DNA of 64,000 nucleotides from Christiangramia sp. OXR-203 (GTDB taxonomy: Bacteria; Bacteroidota; Bacteroidia; Flavobacteriales; Flavobacteriaceae), in NCBI RefSeq assembly GCF_034372165.1, contig NZ_CP139698.1, forward strand, positions 2,170,001-2,234,000, read 5' to 3'. Below are positions 17,128-25,859 of the stretch, piece after piece (positions within the stretch are counted from its first letter, which is position 1; the number at the start of each line of letters is the position of its first letter). The notes beneath the pieces were generated by a model. That model was not told the DNA's origin. It made no database searches and was given only the letters and a program-made list of their open reading frames with translations. The position numbers were made by a program, and so were the translations under genes.

Positions 17128-18186
17128 ATGAAAAAAGTTTTTCTCGGAATGGCAGCTATGGCCTTCCTATTTGCTTCTTGTGAGCAAGATCCTACAGAAA
17201 ACAATGTTGACCAGGAAGTAGCACAGGTAGACATGAGTGATTTTTATCTTTACACAGATGCTGAGGTAGACGGCAAAAAGACTGAAGATGATAAAACGAA
17301 ATGTTACTCTATGAGAAACTTGAATCGTTTACTAAACGAGAATCCAGGTTTACACAAGAAAATGTACGATGTAGAACAGAATACTCGATCTATTCTGGCT
17401 AAGAATGGAAACGGCAAAGGTAAACCAGGATCTGGTGATGGTGGAGGAACTACTGAGCCACCAGTAGGTGATAATCTAGGAATTGTAAATATTCCTGTTG
17501 TGGTTCATGTTATTTACAGTAACTCTCAGCAGAATATTTCTGATGCTCAGATCAATTCTCAGATTGCTGTGCTGAATGATGACTTTAGAGCTTCCAATAA
17601 TGATGCAGGTAATGTTCCTAGTGAATTTGCTGGATTAGTTGCAGATTCAGAAATCAGTTTTACTCTTGCAGGAGTAAACAGATACAGTGATTCAAGATCT
17701 GAATGGGGAACAAGCGATGCTATGAAATATGCATATCCTCCAACCTCCCCTTCTAATACTTTAAACATCTGGATTTGTAACATTGGTGGTGGTATCCTTG
17801 GGTATGCACAATTCCCTGGTGGACCATCTGCAACTGATGGTGTAGTAATTTCTCCTCAGTACTTTGGAACAACTGGATATGTTTCAGCACCATTTAACAA
17901 AGGTAGAACCGCTACTCACGAAGTAGGACATTACCTAAACCTACGTCACATCTGGGGTGATGGAAGATGTAGACAGGATGACTTCGTAGCAGATACTCCT
18001 TCTTCTGATGGACCTAACTACAGCTGTCCTTCTTACCCTACTGTTAACTGTAGATCTACAGATATGACTATGAACTACATGGATTATACAAACGATGCAT
18101 GTATGTACATGTTCTCTGAAGGCCAGAAAGCTCGTATGAGAACAGTTTTTGCTAGTGGAGGACCAAGAACTGGTTTCGTAAACTAA
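17128..18186 (+). CDS. M43-family (cytophagalysin-like) zinc metalloprotease, lipoprotein
   Basis: A secreted or surface protease of 352 residues. The N-terminus MKKVFLGMAAMAFLFASCEQD is a lipoprotein signal with lipobox FASC. A propeptide-like region follows, then a glycine-rich linker (about residues 92-115, GNGKGKPGSGDGGG), then the catalytic domain. The metzincin zinc site is HEVGHYLNLRH at residues 264-274 (three His and the catalytic Glu), with a Met-turn in MNYMDYTNDACMYMF near residue 312. The position usually held by Gly in HExxHxxGxxH is Asn, as in related flavobacterial enzymes. There is no C-terminal sorting domain. It is a single gene between two terminators; its substrate is unknown. 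Confidence 0.9.
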   Translation: MKKVFLGMAAMAFLFASCEQDPTENNVDQEVAQVDMSDFYLYTDAEVDGKKTEDDKTKCYSMRNLNRLLNENPGLHKKMYDVEQNTRSILAKNGNGKGKPGSGDGGGTTEPPVGDNLGIVNIPVVVHVIYSNSQQNISDAQINSQIAVLNDDFRASNNDAGNVPSEFAGLVADSEISFTLAGVNRYSDSRSEWGTSDAMKYAYPPTSPSNTLNIWICNIGGGILGYAQFPGGPSATDGVVISPQYFGTTGYVSAPFNKGRTATHEVGHYLNLRHIWGDGRCRQDDFVADTPSSDGPNYSCPSYPTVNCRSTDMTMNYMDYTNDACMYMFSEGQKARMRTVFASGGPRTGFVN

Positions 18187-18206
18187 AACCATAATTATAA
18201 CCACAT

Positions 18207-18232
18207 AAAGCCACCATTAAGGTGGCTTTTTT
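18207..18232 (+). terminator. Rho-independent terminator of the M43 protease gene
   Basis: GCCACC (18210-18215) pairs with GGTGGC (18221-18226) around ATTAA, with flanking A and T runs. Confidence 0.9.
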
Positions 18233-18305
18233 CGTTTACCAGCCTGCCATTCTTTTTTAAAATCGAAAATTGAGTATCTTAGTTGACCGACCAAAGAAAT
18301 CACTC

Positions 18306-20099
18306 ATGAATCGCTTCCTACGCCATATATGGCTATATTTTTCCATCCTATTTTTACAGCAAACTACCTTTGCTTACCAACAGGAACCAGAAGACACCAA
18401 ATCTCAAAACCAGGAATTGCCCAGTAAAGCAACGGTCCTTAACGACTCAGCTGCTGTTGCTACTAATGATATTGGTGAATATGCAGATGCCTACTACCAG
18501 ACAGATCAATGGAATGACGGAATTGGCTTCCCTCCTAATACAATAAACCTTCAATCTCCCCAGGCCGCTTTAGAACATTTTATAGTACAGGCCAGAAACG
18601 ATAATTACGAAGAAGCACTGTATGCAATGAATTTTAATTTGTTGCCAGATAATATTTCTAAGGCAGATGCAGCGATACTTGCTGAAAAACTACATTTTGT
18701 TCTTGAACAACGAATTTCAATTGGGTGGGATGGTCTTCCTGATCGTCCCGATGGACAAATTGATGTGAGTACCTCAACAAACAAGGCTGTAGCTGGAAAA
18801 CCCAGAAGAAGTCTATTATTTGGTACTACAACACTGGATGATCGTGATATAACTTTTAGAGTACAACGTGTAAAGTATAAAGATGAGCATCCTGTCTGGC
18901 TAATTTCATCACAAACTGTTGAAAATACCGAACCGCTTTACGCGGCTTACGGTCCAAGAAAACTGGATAGGATGATTCCTGAATGGATTAGTTTTGAGGT
19001 CTTGGGAATACCAATATGGAAGGTTGTAGGAACCCTGCTACTTATTTTAATCTGTTATTTAATAGCCAAAGGCATTAGCGCCATCATTAGAAAAGCATTT
19101 TCAGGTGTGGACCGCTACTGGATTCGGAATATTGCCTATAGATTAGCCTCACCAGCAGGAGCCGCTATAGGAATTTTAGCTTTCTATTTATTACTTAATC
19201 ACCTGATTTCATTTACCGGATCTCTCGCTAAAGGTATTTACACTTTTATTCTAATTGTGCTTATATCAATTTTCACCTGGTTGATCATGCGAATCATTGA
19301 TTATGTCATGGACTTTTTTGCTGTGGAAAAAGTAGGCGACGTGAGAACCGAGGAAGATAGCAAAGCGAAAAGCTTGATGACCTATATCTCTGTAGGTAGA
19401 AGAATATTTATTTTCATAATCGTAATTATTGGTGCATCCGTAATTTTCTCTCAATTTCCATCTCTTGAGAAACTTGGAATATCTTTAATGGCTTCCGCAG
19501 GAATCGCCACGGTGGTAGTTGGTATTGCAGCTCAAAGTACGCTTGGTAATATTATCGCCGGGGTTCAAATTGCACTTACTCGTCCCGCTAAAATTGGTGA
19601 TGCAGTCATTATTGAAGGTGAATATGGTTTTGTGGAAGACATCACATTTACTTATATGGTTGTTAATACCTTCAAATTAAGAAGATTGGTCATACCTCTT
19701 TCTGATGTTATTACTGAAAGTTTTGAGAATCTTTCTATGTCTAACCCACAGAATATTATGGAGATCGAATTATTTGTAGACCACCGGGTAGACGTTCAAA
19801 AAGTACGTGAGAAGTTTACAGAATTACTGAAAGCTTCAGATAACTGGGATGGTGATGAGGATAGATCGCCACTGGTTGAAGCTTCAGGCATGGATCATAA
19901 TTACCTTAAATTGCGCTGCCTGGTAAGTGCAAAGGATTTTCCAACTGCATGGACGCTACATTGCGAGCTTAGAGAAAATATCGTGCGTTACATCAGTGAA
20001 CTGGAAGATGGAATTTATTTAAAACGGGAGCGCGTTGTACTGGACGGAAAATATTCAGAAGATGAGAAACAAGATAATAAATTAGATGAACAAGGCTAA
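18306..20099 (+). CDS. MscS-family mechanosensitive ion channel with periplasmic N-terminal domain
   Basis: A channel that opens under membrane tension to release solutes in osmotic downshock. From the ATG at 18306 it has 597 residues: a signal peptide (LYFSILFLQQTTFA), about 200 exported residues, membrane helices between about 235 and 400, then the MscS pore helix and beta domain. The pore region reads MASAGIATVVVGIAAQSTLGNI and is followed by IIAGVQIALTRPAKIGDAVII, the conserved MscS core. The in-frame TTG at 18270 adds 12 residues that spoil the signal peptide. A second, smaller MscS paralogue follows at 20180, then trehalose genes, suggesting an osmotic stress group. Confidence 0.9.
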   Translation: MNRFLRHIWLYFSILFLQQTTFAYQQEPEDTKSQNQELPSKATVLNDSAAVATNDIGEYADAYYQTDQWNDGIGFPPNTINLQSPQAALEHFIVQARNDNYEEALYAMNFNLLPDNISKADAAILAEKLHFVLEQRISIGWDGLPDRPDGQIDVSTSTNKAVAGKPRRSLLFGTTTLDDRDITFRVQRVKYKDEHPVWLISSQTVENTEPLYAAYGPRKLDRMIPEWISFEVLGIPIWKVVGTLLLILICYLIAKGISAIIRKAFSGVDRYWIRNIAYRLASPAGAAIGILAFYLLLNHLISFTGSLAKGIYTFILIVLISIFTWLIMRIIDYVMDFFAVEKVGDVRTEEDSKAKSLMTYISVGRRIFIFIIVIIGASVIFSQFPSLEKLGISLMASAGIATVVVGIAAQSTLGNIIAGVQIALTRPAKIGDAVIIEGEYGFVEDITFTYMVVNTFKLRRLVIPLSDVITESFENLSMSNPQNIMEIELFVDHRVDVQKVREKFTELLKASDNWDGDEDRSPLVEASGMDHNYLKLRCLVSAKDFPTAWTLHCELRENIVRYISELEDGIYLKRERVVLDGKYSEDEKQDNKLDEQG

Positions 20100-20179
20100 A
20101 ACGTTGTAGGTTAATCTTCTGTAAACCTAAAGCAACTATGCGTCCAAAATTTTAATTTTAGAATATCTAAATCTACATC

Positions 20180-21229
20180 ATGCTCGAATTTGAAAAAAAC
20201 GGACTAGTTTACCTCGTTTCTGCTCTTATCATTTTAATGGTAAGTTTCGGTCTTGCATTTTATATCATCAGGAAGCTTGGTAAAAATCCAACGAATATAC
20301 TTCCGGTTAATTTCGCTTATAAGATTCGGCTGCCTTTATTAATTTTTCTGGCCTCCATAATTGCCAGAATTGCGATCATTAGTAAAATTTTTAGGTTTGA
20401 AGCAACCTATGAAATTGTTGGCCACCTTAGTACAGTGGGTATCATTTTAAGTGTTGCCTGGTTTCTGATCTTACTGTTCAGAGTAGTTAAAAAGAGAATG
20501 CTCAAGAAGTACGATATGGCTAGTGATGATAATCTCAAAGCCCGGAAGGTTTACACCCAGTATATGATCCTTGAAAATATTGTTATTTTCATTATTGTAA
20601 TACTTGCCGTTGGAATTGCTTTGATGAGCTTTGAAAGTATACGCTCTGTTGGAATTAGTGTATTGACCTCAGCAGGTATTGCTGGAATCATTATAGGTCT
20701 GGCTGCGCAAAAAGCAATTGCTACTTTACTTGCAGGCATACAGATCGCTATCACACAGCCTATCCGTTTGGATGATGTAGTGATTGTTGAAGGTGAATGG
20801 GGTTGGATCGAAGAGATCAATCTTACTTATGTGGTGGTTCGGGTTTGGGATAAAAGACGACTCGTTGTTCCCACAACATATTTTATTGAAAAAACCTTCC
20901 AGAACTGGACAAGAAGTTCCGCAGATATACTGGGAACAGTTTTTATTTATGCAGATTATGGTTTGCCTTTAGAACCGCTTCGGGAAGAACTCACAAGACT
21001 ATTAAATAATACTCCTCTCTGGGATGGTAATGTAAATGTACTTCAGGTTACAAATGCTTCGGAAAAGACTGTGGAGCTAAGAATACTGGTAAGTGCAAAA
21101 AATTCACCTACAGCCTGGGATCTTCGTGTACATCTAAGAGAGAAATTGCTTGATTTCATACAAAAAAATTACCCGGGACATCTTCCGAAGGCCCGGGTAA
21201 GTATAGAAAAGGATCAGGAATTAAATTAA
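20180..21229 (+). CDS. Small MscS-family mechanosensitive ion channel
   Basis: A 349-residue MscS-type channel without the long periplasmic domain of its upstream neighbour. About four membrane helices cover residues 8-165, and the pore helix plus beta domain reads LTSAGIAGIIIGLAAQKAIATLL then GIQIAITQPIRLDDVVIVEGEWGWIEEI, closely parallel to the matching part of the gene at 18306, which suggests an old duplication. The C-terminal alpha/beta domain ends at about residue 340. Its stop codon overlaps the stop region of the convergent GH15 gene by four bases. Likely a solute release valve. Confidence 0.9.
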   Translation: MLEFEKNGLVYLVSALIILMVSFGLAFYIIRKLGKNPTNILPVNFAYKIRLPLLIFLASIIARIAIISKIFRFEATYEIVGHLSTVGIILSVAWFLILLFRVVKKRMLKKYDMASDDNLKARKVYTQYMILENIVIFIIVILAVGIALMSFESIRSVGISVLTSAGIAGIIIGLAAQKAIATLLAGIQIAITQPIRLDDVVIVEGEWGWIEEINLTYVVVRVWDKRRLVVPTTYFIEKTFQNWTRSSADILGTVFIYADYGLPLEPLREELTRLLNNTPLWDGNVNVLQVTNASEKTVELRILVSAKNSPTAWDLRVHLREKLLDFIQKNYPGHLPKARVSIEKDQELN

Positions 21230-23022
21230 TCCTGAAATAAGGCATTTTCCGCAGAAATTCCTTTTGAGAAATTCGCAGCTGTTTCAATAAGTGCTAAATG
21301 TGAATATGCCTGTGGGAAATTCCCGAGCAGGCGTTTGGTTTTAAAATCGATATCCTCACTAAATAAACCTAAATGGTTACTGTATGATAACAACTGGTCA
21401 AACATATCTTTTGCTTTCTTCTTCTCTCCAATTTTATATAGACTATCAATTAGCCAGAAGGTACAGATCGTAAAGGATGAGGTTGGTTTCCCAAAATCAT
21501 CATTATTCTTATATCTATACATCAGTCCGTCTTCACAAAGCTCCCTTTCAGTAGCCTGAACAGTGCTCACAAATCGTGGATCATTTGCCTCTATAAAACC
21601 ATAAGGCTGCATCAAAAGCGTAGATGCATCAAGATCTGCCGAACCATAGGATTGTGTATAAGCCTGTTTTTCCTCGTTCCATCCATTCTCATAGATATCC
21701 TGGTAAATTTCTTCTCTTAACGCGATCCATTTGGTATCGTTAATTCCCATTCTTAGGACCTCACCAATTTTTATAGCTCTGTCCACAGCTACCCAGCAAA
21801 GCAGTTTTGAAAATACAAAGTGTCTGTCCTCTGTACGAAGCTCCCAGATACCTTTATCTGGTTTCTTCCAGTTTTCTTCCACGATCATGACAATACCGCG
21901 AACCACGGTCCACAGCGCTTCAGAGTTTTCAAGTGAAGTTTCAAACATGAGAAATTGCTGGTAGATCACTTCCATCAAAATCCCGTAAATATCGTTCTGC
22001 TTTTGGATATAAGCGGCATTACCAGTACGAACGGGACTGGATCCTTCATAGCCTTTTAAATGACTTAAAATATGTTCGGTTAGTTCCTTTTCACCGTTGA
22101 TCCCGTACATGATCTGGATCTTCTCATCCTTATGCGGAATAATATCTATAATGAACTGAAGGAAATCCTTGGCAGATTTAATATGCCCCAGACCTGCCAT
22201 CACCTTGATCACCATGGAAGCATCACGAATCCAGCAAAAACGGTAATCCCAGTTTCGCTCCTCTCCTATAGTTTCCGGAAGACTTGTAGTCGCGGCGGCA
22301 AGTACAGCACCTGACTTTTTATAGCTCAATGCTTTAAGTACAAGCGCACTTCTCATGATCTCTTTCCCATAATGCGTATATCTGGTTGTATTATCTGCCC
22401 AATTCATCCAGTAAACCTTCGTTCTCTGGAATTTCAAATAAGACCTGTCCAGGGTCTGTTCTACCAGTTTTTCGTGATAGCCTACCAGGCAATATGCATT
22501 TCCAGAAAGAGTGATCTCCTTTTGTTCCAGAATATCATTCAGGTTCAAACTTGAATATAGATATGCAGAATCATATTTACCTTCTTTGGTAAAACTCTTT
22601 ATATAATCACCCTTATTCTCGTTATAGGTTTTCTCTCTTGCAAAATCCAGTTTTGGATCATATTTGATCCTGAATTTTGGTTCGCCTTTCATTAATCTGA
22701 AGAATCTAATAACATCTGGCGGCGCATAATAAGATCCATCTTCACGAGGATACCTGGGCATAAAATCTATTAGCTGAAAGGCATCAGTTCCATTATCGAA
22801 CACCGTACTTAAGATATTAGTGTCCCAAAGATATTCTTGCTTCACATTATAATCGTCGCCGATAAGTATTTCAAAACTTCCTCCAATTTCATCATCAAGT
22901 ATTTTTGCGAAAACTGCCGAGGAGTTAAAATTTGGCATACAGCACCAATCCAGAGAGCCTGTTTTGGAGATTAAAGCTGCACTTTTACAATTACTTATTA
23001 TTCCGTAGTCGAGATTATCCAT
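21226..23022 (-). CDS. Glycoside hydrolase family 15 protein (glucoamylase/trehalase type)
   Basis: A 598-residue intracellular enzyme without signal peptide. The N-terminal domain (DYGIISNCKSAALISKTGSLDWCCMP) is the beta-rich trehalase-like domain found before bacterial GH15 catalytic domains. The (alpha/alpha)6 barrel begins near residue 215 and shows SLPETIGEERNWDYRFCWIRDAS and GIWELRTEDRHFVFSKLLCWVA, the latter holding the likely catalytic acid Glu. Bacterial GH15 enzymes of this architecture include mycobacterial trehalases. Because it is divergent from a trehalose-6-phosphate synthase/phosphatase, trehalase is a likely activity, but glucoamylase cannot be excluded. Confidence 0.87.
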   Translation of the reverse strand: MDNLDYGIISNCKSAALISKTGSLDWCCMPNFNSSAVFAKILDDEIGGSFEILIGDDYNVKQEYLWDTNILSTVFDNGTDAFQLIDFMPRYPREDGSYYAPPDVIRFFRLMKGEPKFRIKYDPKLDFAREKTYNENKGDYIKSFTKEGKYDSAYLYSSLNLNDILEQKEITLSGNAYCLVGYHEKLVEQTLDRSYLKFQRTKVYWMNWADNTTRYTHYGKEIMRSALVLKALSYKKSGAVLAAATTSLPETIGEERNWDYRFCWIRDASMVIKVMAGLGHIKSAKDFLQFIIDIIPHKDEKIQIMYGINGEKELTEHILSHLKGYEGSSPVRTGNAAYIQKQNDIYGILMEVIYQQFLMFETSLENSEALWTVVRGIVMIVEENWKKPDKGIWELRTEDRHFVFSKLLCWVAVDRAIKIGEVLRMGINDTKWIALREEIYQDIYENGWNEEKQAYTQSYGSADLDASTLLMQPYGFIEANDPRFVSTVQATERELCEDGLMYRYKNNDDFGKPTSSFTICTFWLIDSLYKIGEKKKAKDMFDQLLSYSNHLGLFSEDIDFKTKRLLGNFPQAYSHLALIETAANFSKGISAENALFQD

Positions 23023-23117
23023 ATATCTTAAAAATCTTATAAATCAATGGCTGTCTTAAATGATTTTCGGAAATTTAATAAAAATCAATTTCGCGACCAC
23101 GGCATTTATAATTAATT

Positions 23118-25331
23118 ATGAGCAAAACAATCATTATTTCCAACCGCTTACCATTGCAAATTTCTATTTCTGAAGATCATCTCGAAGTAACACCTAGTGT
23201 GGGAGGACTCGCAACAGGCTTAAAATCATTTCATAAAGATGGAGACAGTATCTGGATAGGATGGCCAGGAATGACTGAAGAGGAAATTCCCGAAAATCTG
23301 AAGGATGAAGTTCAGCAGAAGGCCCGGGAAGAAAATTGTGTAGCCGTCCATCTAAATGCCAATGAGATCGACGGCTTTTATTATGGCTTTAGTAATCGTA
23401 CTATCTGGCCTCTATTCCATTATTTTATGGAGTATACTGAATCTGACGATGATTACTGGCATACCTACAAGGAAGTAAATCAAAAGTATGCAGATGAAAT
23501 ATTGAAACATTATAAAGAAGGTGATGTCATCTGGGTTCATGATTATCAACTTTTACTGGTTCCTAATATGGTAAGAGAACAGGCACCAGATGCTATCATT
23601 GGATTCTTCAATCATATCCCATTCCCTTCTTATGAAGTTTTTAGAACGCTTCCATGGAGAGATGAAGTTTTACAGGGAATGCTTGGGGCTGATCTTATTG
23701 GTTTTCACACCTATGATTATGAAAGACATTTTTTAAGTTCGGTAAGTCGTATTCTGCGACACCAGGTAGATTTTAACCAGATCACCCTCCCAGACAGGAT
23801 CGTTAAAGTAGATTCTTTCCCTATGGGTATCGATTACAAGAAGTTTGAGCAGGCTGCACTTGATCATTACGAAAGCACTTCCGCAGACCAGTCTGAATTA
23901 CAAAAAAGACTGGACCACCATTTAGAATCTACACCAGATGCCAAATTGATCCTTAGTATAGACAGACTGGATTATACTAAAGGTATTGCACACCGTATAA
24001 GAGCTTATGAATACTTCCTGGACAAGAACCCGGAGTATATTGAAAAAGTAAGGCTGGTGATGCTGGCTGTGCCATCGAGATCTAATGTACCACAGTATAG
24101 AAGGCTGAAACGTGAAATTGATGAATTGGTTGGACGCATCAACGGTAAATTTTCTACCGTGAGCTGGACACCTATCTGGTATTTCTATCGTTCCATGCCT
24201 TTTGAAAACCTGATCGACCTTTATACTACCTGTGAGATCGCCCTACTAACACCAATTCGTGATGGAATGAATCTGGTAGCTAAGGAGTATATCGCAACGC
24301 GAACAGATCATACAGGAGTTCTGATCCTAAGTGAAATGGCCGGAGCTGCCCATGAAATGAACGAAGCGCTAATAATTAATCCTAATAATTTTGAGCAGGT
24401 GGCCGAAGCCTTAAAAACCGCGTTTGAAATGCCTAAGGAAGAGCAGATCGAAAGAAATAAGATGCTTCAGAAGCGATTAAGGCGGTATAGTGTAGAAAAA
24501 TGGGCAGGTGATTTTATGAAATCTCTTAGATCCACCAAAGAGAACAGAGAGTCCTTTCAATCCATTAAGATCAATTCTGAAATTTCACAGGAGATCATGA
24601 CTAAATTTCAGCAAGCCAAAAGAAGGATTTTATTTATTGATTATGATGGAACATTAGTGAACTTTACAGACAAACCAGAGAACGCCCGCCCAGATGCCGA
24701 TCTTAAAGAACTTATACGTGAACTTAATGCAGATGATAAAACCGATGTTATATTAATAAGCGGTAGAGATAAAGATACTTTGGGAACATGGTGGAAAGAT
24801 GTACCGATAGAACTAATTTCTGAACATGGAGTTTGGATGAGACAGATTGATGGAGAATGGGAACTTTCAGAGAATGTAAAAAGTGAATGGATGGATGCAG
24901 TTCGTCCTGTGATCGAAAATTTTGTGGATAGAACACCAGGTACATTCATAGAAGAAAAGAATTACTCTCTGGCATGGCACTACAGAAAGGCAGATCCAGA
25001 ACTAGGAGAGATTCGTGCCAATGAATTGAGCAACACTTTAAAAGAGCTTATTTCCAATCGTGGACTAAGCGTTCTGGAAGGAAATAAAGTGTTGGAGATT
25101 AAGAGTAGCGGTGTGAATAAAGGAAAGGCCTCTACTAAAAAACTGGTAGGTAAGGATTACGATTTTATTTTCGCAATTGGTGACGATTGGACAGATGAGT
25201 ATATGTTTGAAGATCTTCCGGAAGATAGCGTTACCGTTAAAGTAGGTATTAAGAAAACAAGTGCCAGATACTATGTGGAGGGTACTCCGAAAGTTCGAAC
25301 CTTACTGGAAAAATTCAGAGCAAATAGTTGA
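23118..25331 (+). CDS. Bifunctional trehalose-6-phosphate synthase/phosphatase
   Basis: Makes trehalose from UDP-glucose and glucose-6-phosphate through trehalose-6-phosphate. Of the 737 residues, about 1-470 are a GT20 synthase: glycine loop SVGGLATGLKSF, WIGWPG, then VHDYQLLLVPNMV and LIGFHTYDYERHFLSS, and DRLDYTKGI near residue 280. Residues about 500-735 form a HAD phosphatase of the OtsB type: DYDGT at 508-512 (nucleophile Asp508), motif II LISGRD, and FAIGDDWTDEYMF as motif IV. This fusion of OtsA and OtsB is common in Bacteroidota and eukaryotes. It is divergent from the GH15 gene with a 95-base shared promoter region, so synthesis and breakdown could be controlled together. Confidence 0.94.
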   Translation: MSKTIIISNRLPLQISISEDHLEVTPSVGGLATGLKSFHKDGDSIWIGWPGMTEEEIPENLKDEVQQKAREENCVAVHLNANEIDGFYYGFSNRTIWPLFHYFMEYTESDDDYWHTYKEVNQKYADEILKHYKEGDVIWVHDYQLLLVPNMVREQAPDAIIGFFNHIPFPSYEVFRTLPWRDEVLQGMLGADLIGFHTYDYERHFLSSVSRILRHQVDFNQITLPDRIVKVDSFPMGIDYKKFEQAALDHYESTSADQSELQKRLDHHLESTPDAKLILSIDRLDYTKGIAHRIRAYEYFLDKNPEYIEKVRLVMLAVPSRSNVPQYRRLKREIDELVGRINGKFSTVSWTPIWYFYRSMPFENLIDLYTTCEIALLTPIRDGMNLVAKEYIATRTDHTGVLILSEMAGAAHEMNEALIINPNNFEQVAEALKTAFEMPKEEQIERNKMLQKRLRRYSVEKWAGDFMKSLRSTKENRESFQSIKINSEISQEIMTKFQQAKRRILFIDYDGTLVNFTDKPENARPDADLKELIRELNADDKTDVILISGRDKDTLGTWWKDVPIELISEHGVWMRQIDGEWELSENVKSEWMDAVRPVIENFVDRTPGTFIEEKNYSLAWHYRKADPELGEIRANELSNTLKELISNRGLSVLEGNKVLEIKSSGVNKGKASTKKLVGKDYDFIFAIGDDWTDEYMFEDLPEDSVTVKVGIKKTSARYYVEGTPKVRTLLEKFRANS

Positions 25332-25421
25332 ACGATTTTAGGTGTTAAATAATTTGTGAATTCTATTTAAAGTTTAGATATACATTAACTAGCAGAAGAT
25401 GGCCTAGGTTCAAATTCTCTT

Positions 25422-25429
25422 TAATTTAG
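25422..25429 (+). promoter_or_regulatory. Possible -7 element of the YtxH gene
   Basis: TAATTTAG differs from TAnnTTTG at one base and lies about 40 bases upstream of the ATG at 25469. No TTG is found at the -33 distance. Confidence 0.3.
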
Positions 25430-25468
25430 CAGCTGAATTTAAATCGAACCAATTTAAAACCAAATTCT

Positions 25469-25753
25469 ATGAAATCAGGAAAATTATTATTGGGACTAGT
25501 ATCAGGAGCAGCTGCAGGAGCAGTACTTGGATTACTATACGCACCAAAAAAAGGAACAGAAACGAGAAAAACTATTGCTGATACCAGCAACGGTTATATC
25601 AAAGACGCTAACAAAGGAATCAACGATTTTACTGATTCTTTGAGCCACAAGATGGAAGCTCTTAAATCTAAGACTAAGGCAGGTTTTGCCAGCAATAAGT
25701 CTGAAGAAAAGATCAACCAGGCTAAAGCAGAAATGCACGAAATGCAAGCCTAA
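25469..25753 (+). CDS. YtxH-domain small protein
   Basis: A 94-residue protein with a single N-terminal membrane helix (LLLGLVSGAAAGAVLGLLYAP) directly followed by KKGTETRK, the classic YtxH pattern, then a charged helical tail. Bacillus YtxH and relatives belong to general stress regulons, but no biochemical activity is known. Its place after the trehalose synthase fits a general or osmotic stress group. Both ends are supported by an upstream promoter-like element and a downstream terminator. Confidence 0.85.
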   Translation: MKSGKLLLGLVSGAAAGAVLGLLYAPKKGTETRKTIADTSNGYIKDANKGINDFTDSLSHKMEALKSKTKAGFASNKSEEKINQAKAEMHEMQA

Positions 25754-25782
25754 TTTTATTGGATCATAAAGATCAATAAATT

Positions 25783-25809
25783 AAAGCTCCGGTAACACCG
25801 GGGCTTTCT
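25783..25809 (+). terminator. Rho-independent terminator of the YtxH gene
   Basis: AAAGCTCCGGT pairs with ACCGGGGCTTT (one T-G pair) around AAC, then TTTCTT. Confidence 0.82.
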
Positions 25810-25859
25810 TATTTTATAGAGTTAAATAACTTCCCTATTTTTAAAAGAAATTTCCATTT

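Noticed and set aside
21226-25331. GH15 enzyme as the missing hydrolase of the SusCD locus
   Set aside because: It is 11 kb away, cytoplasmic (no signal peptide) and paired with trehalose synthesis.
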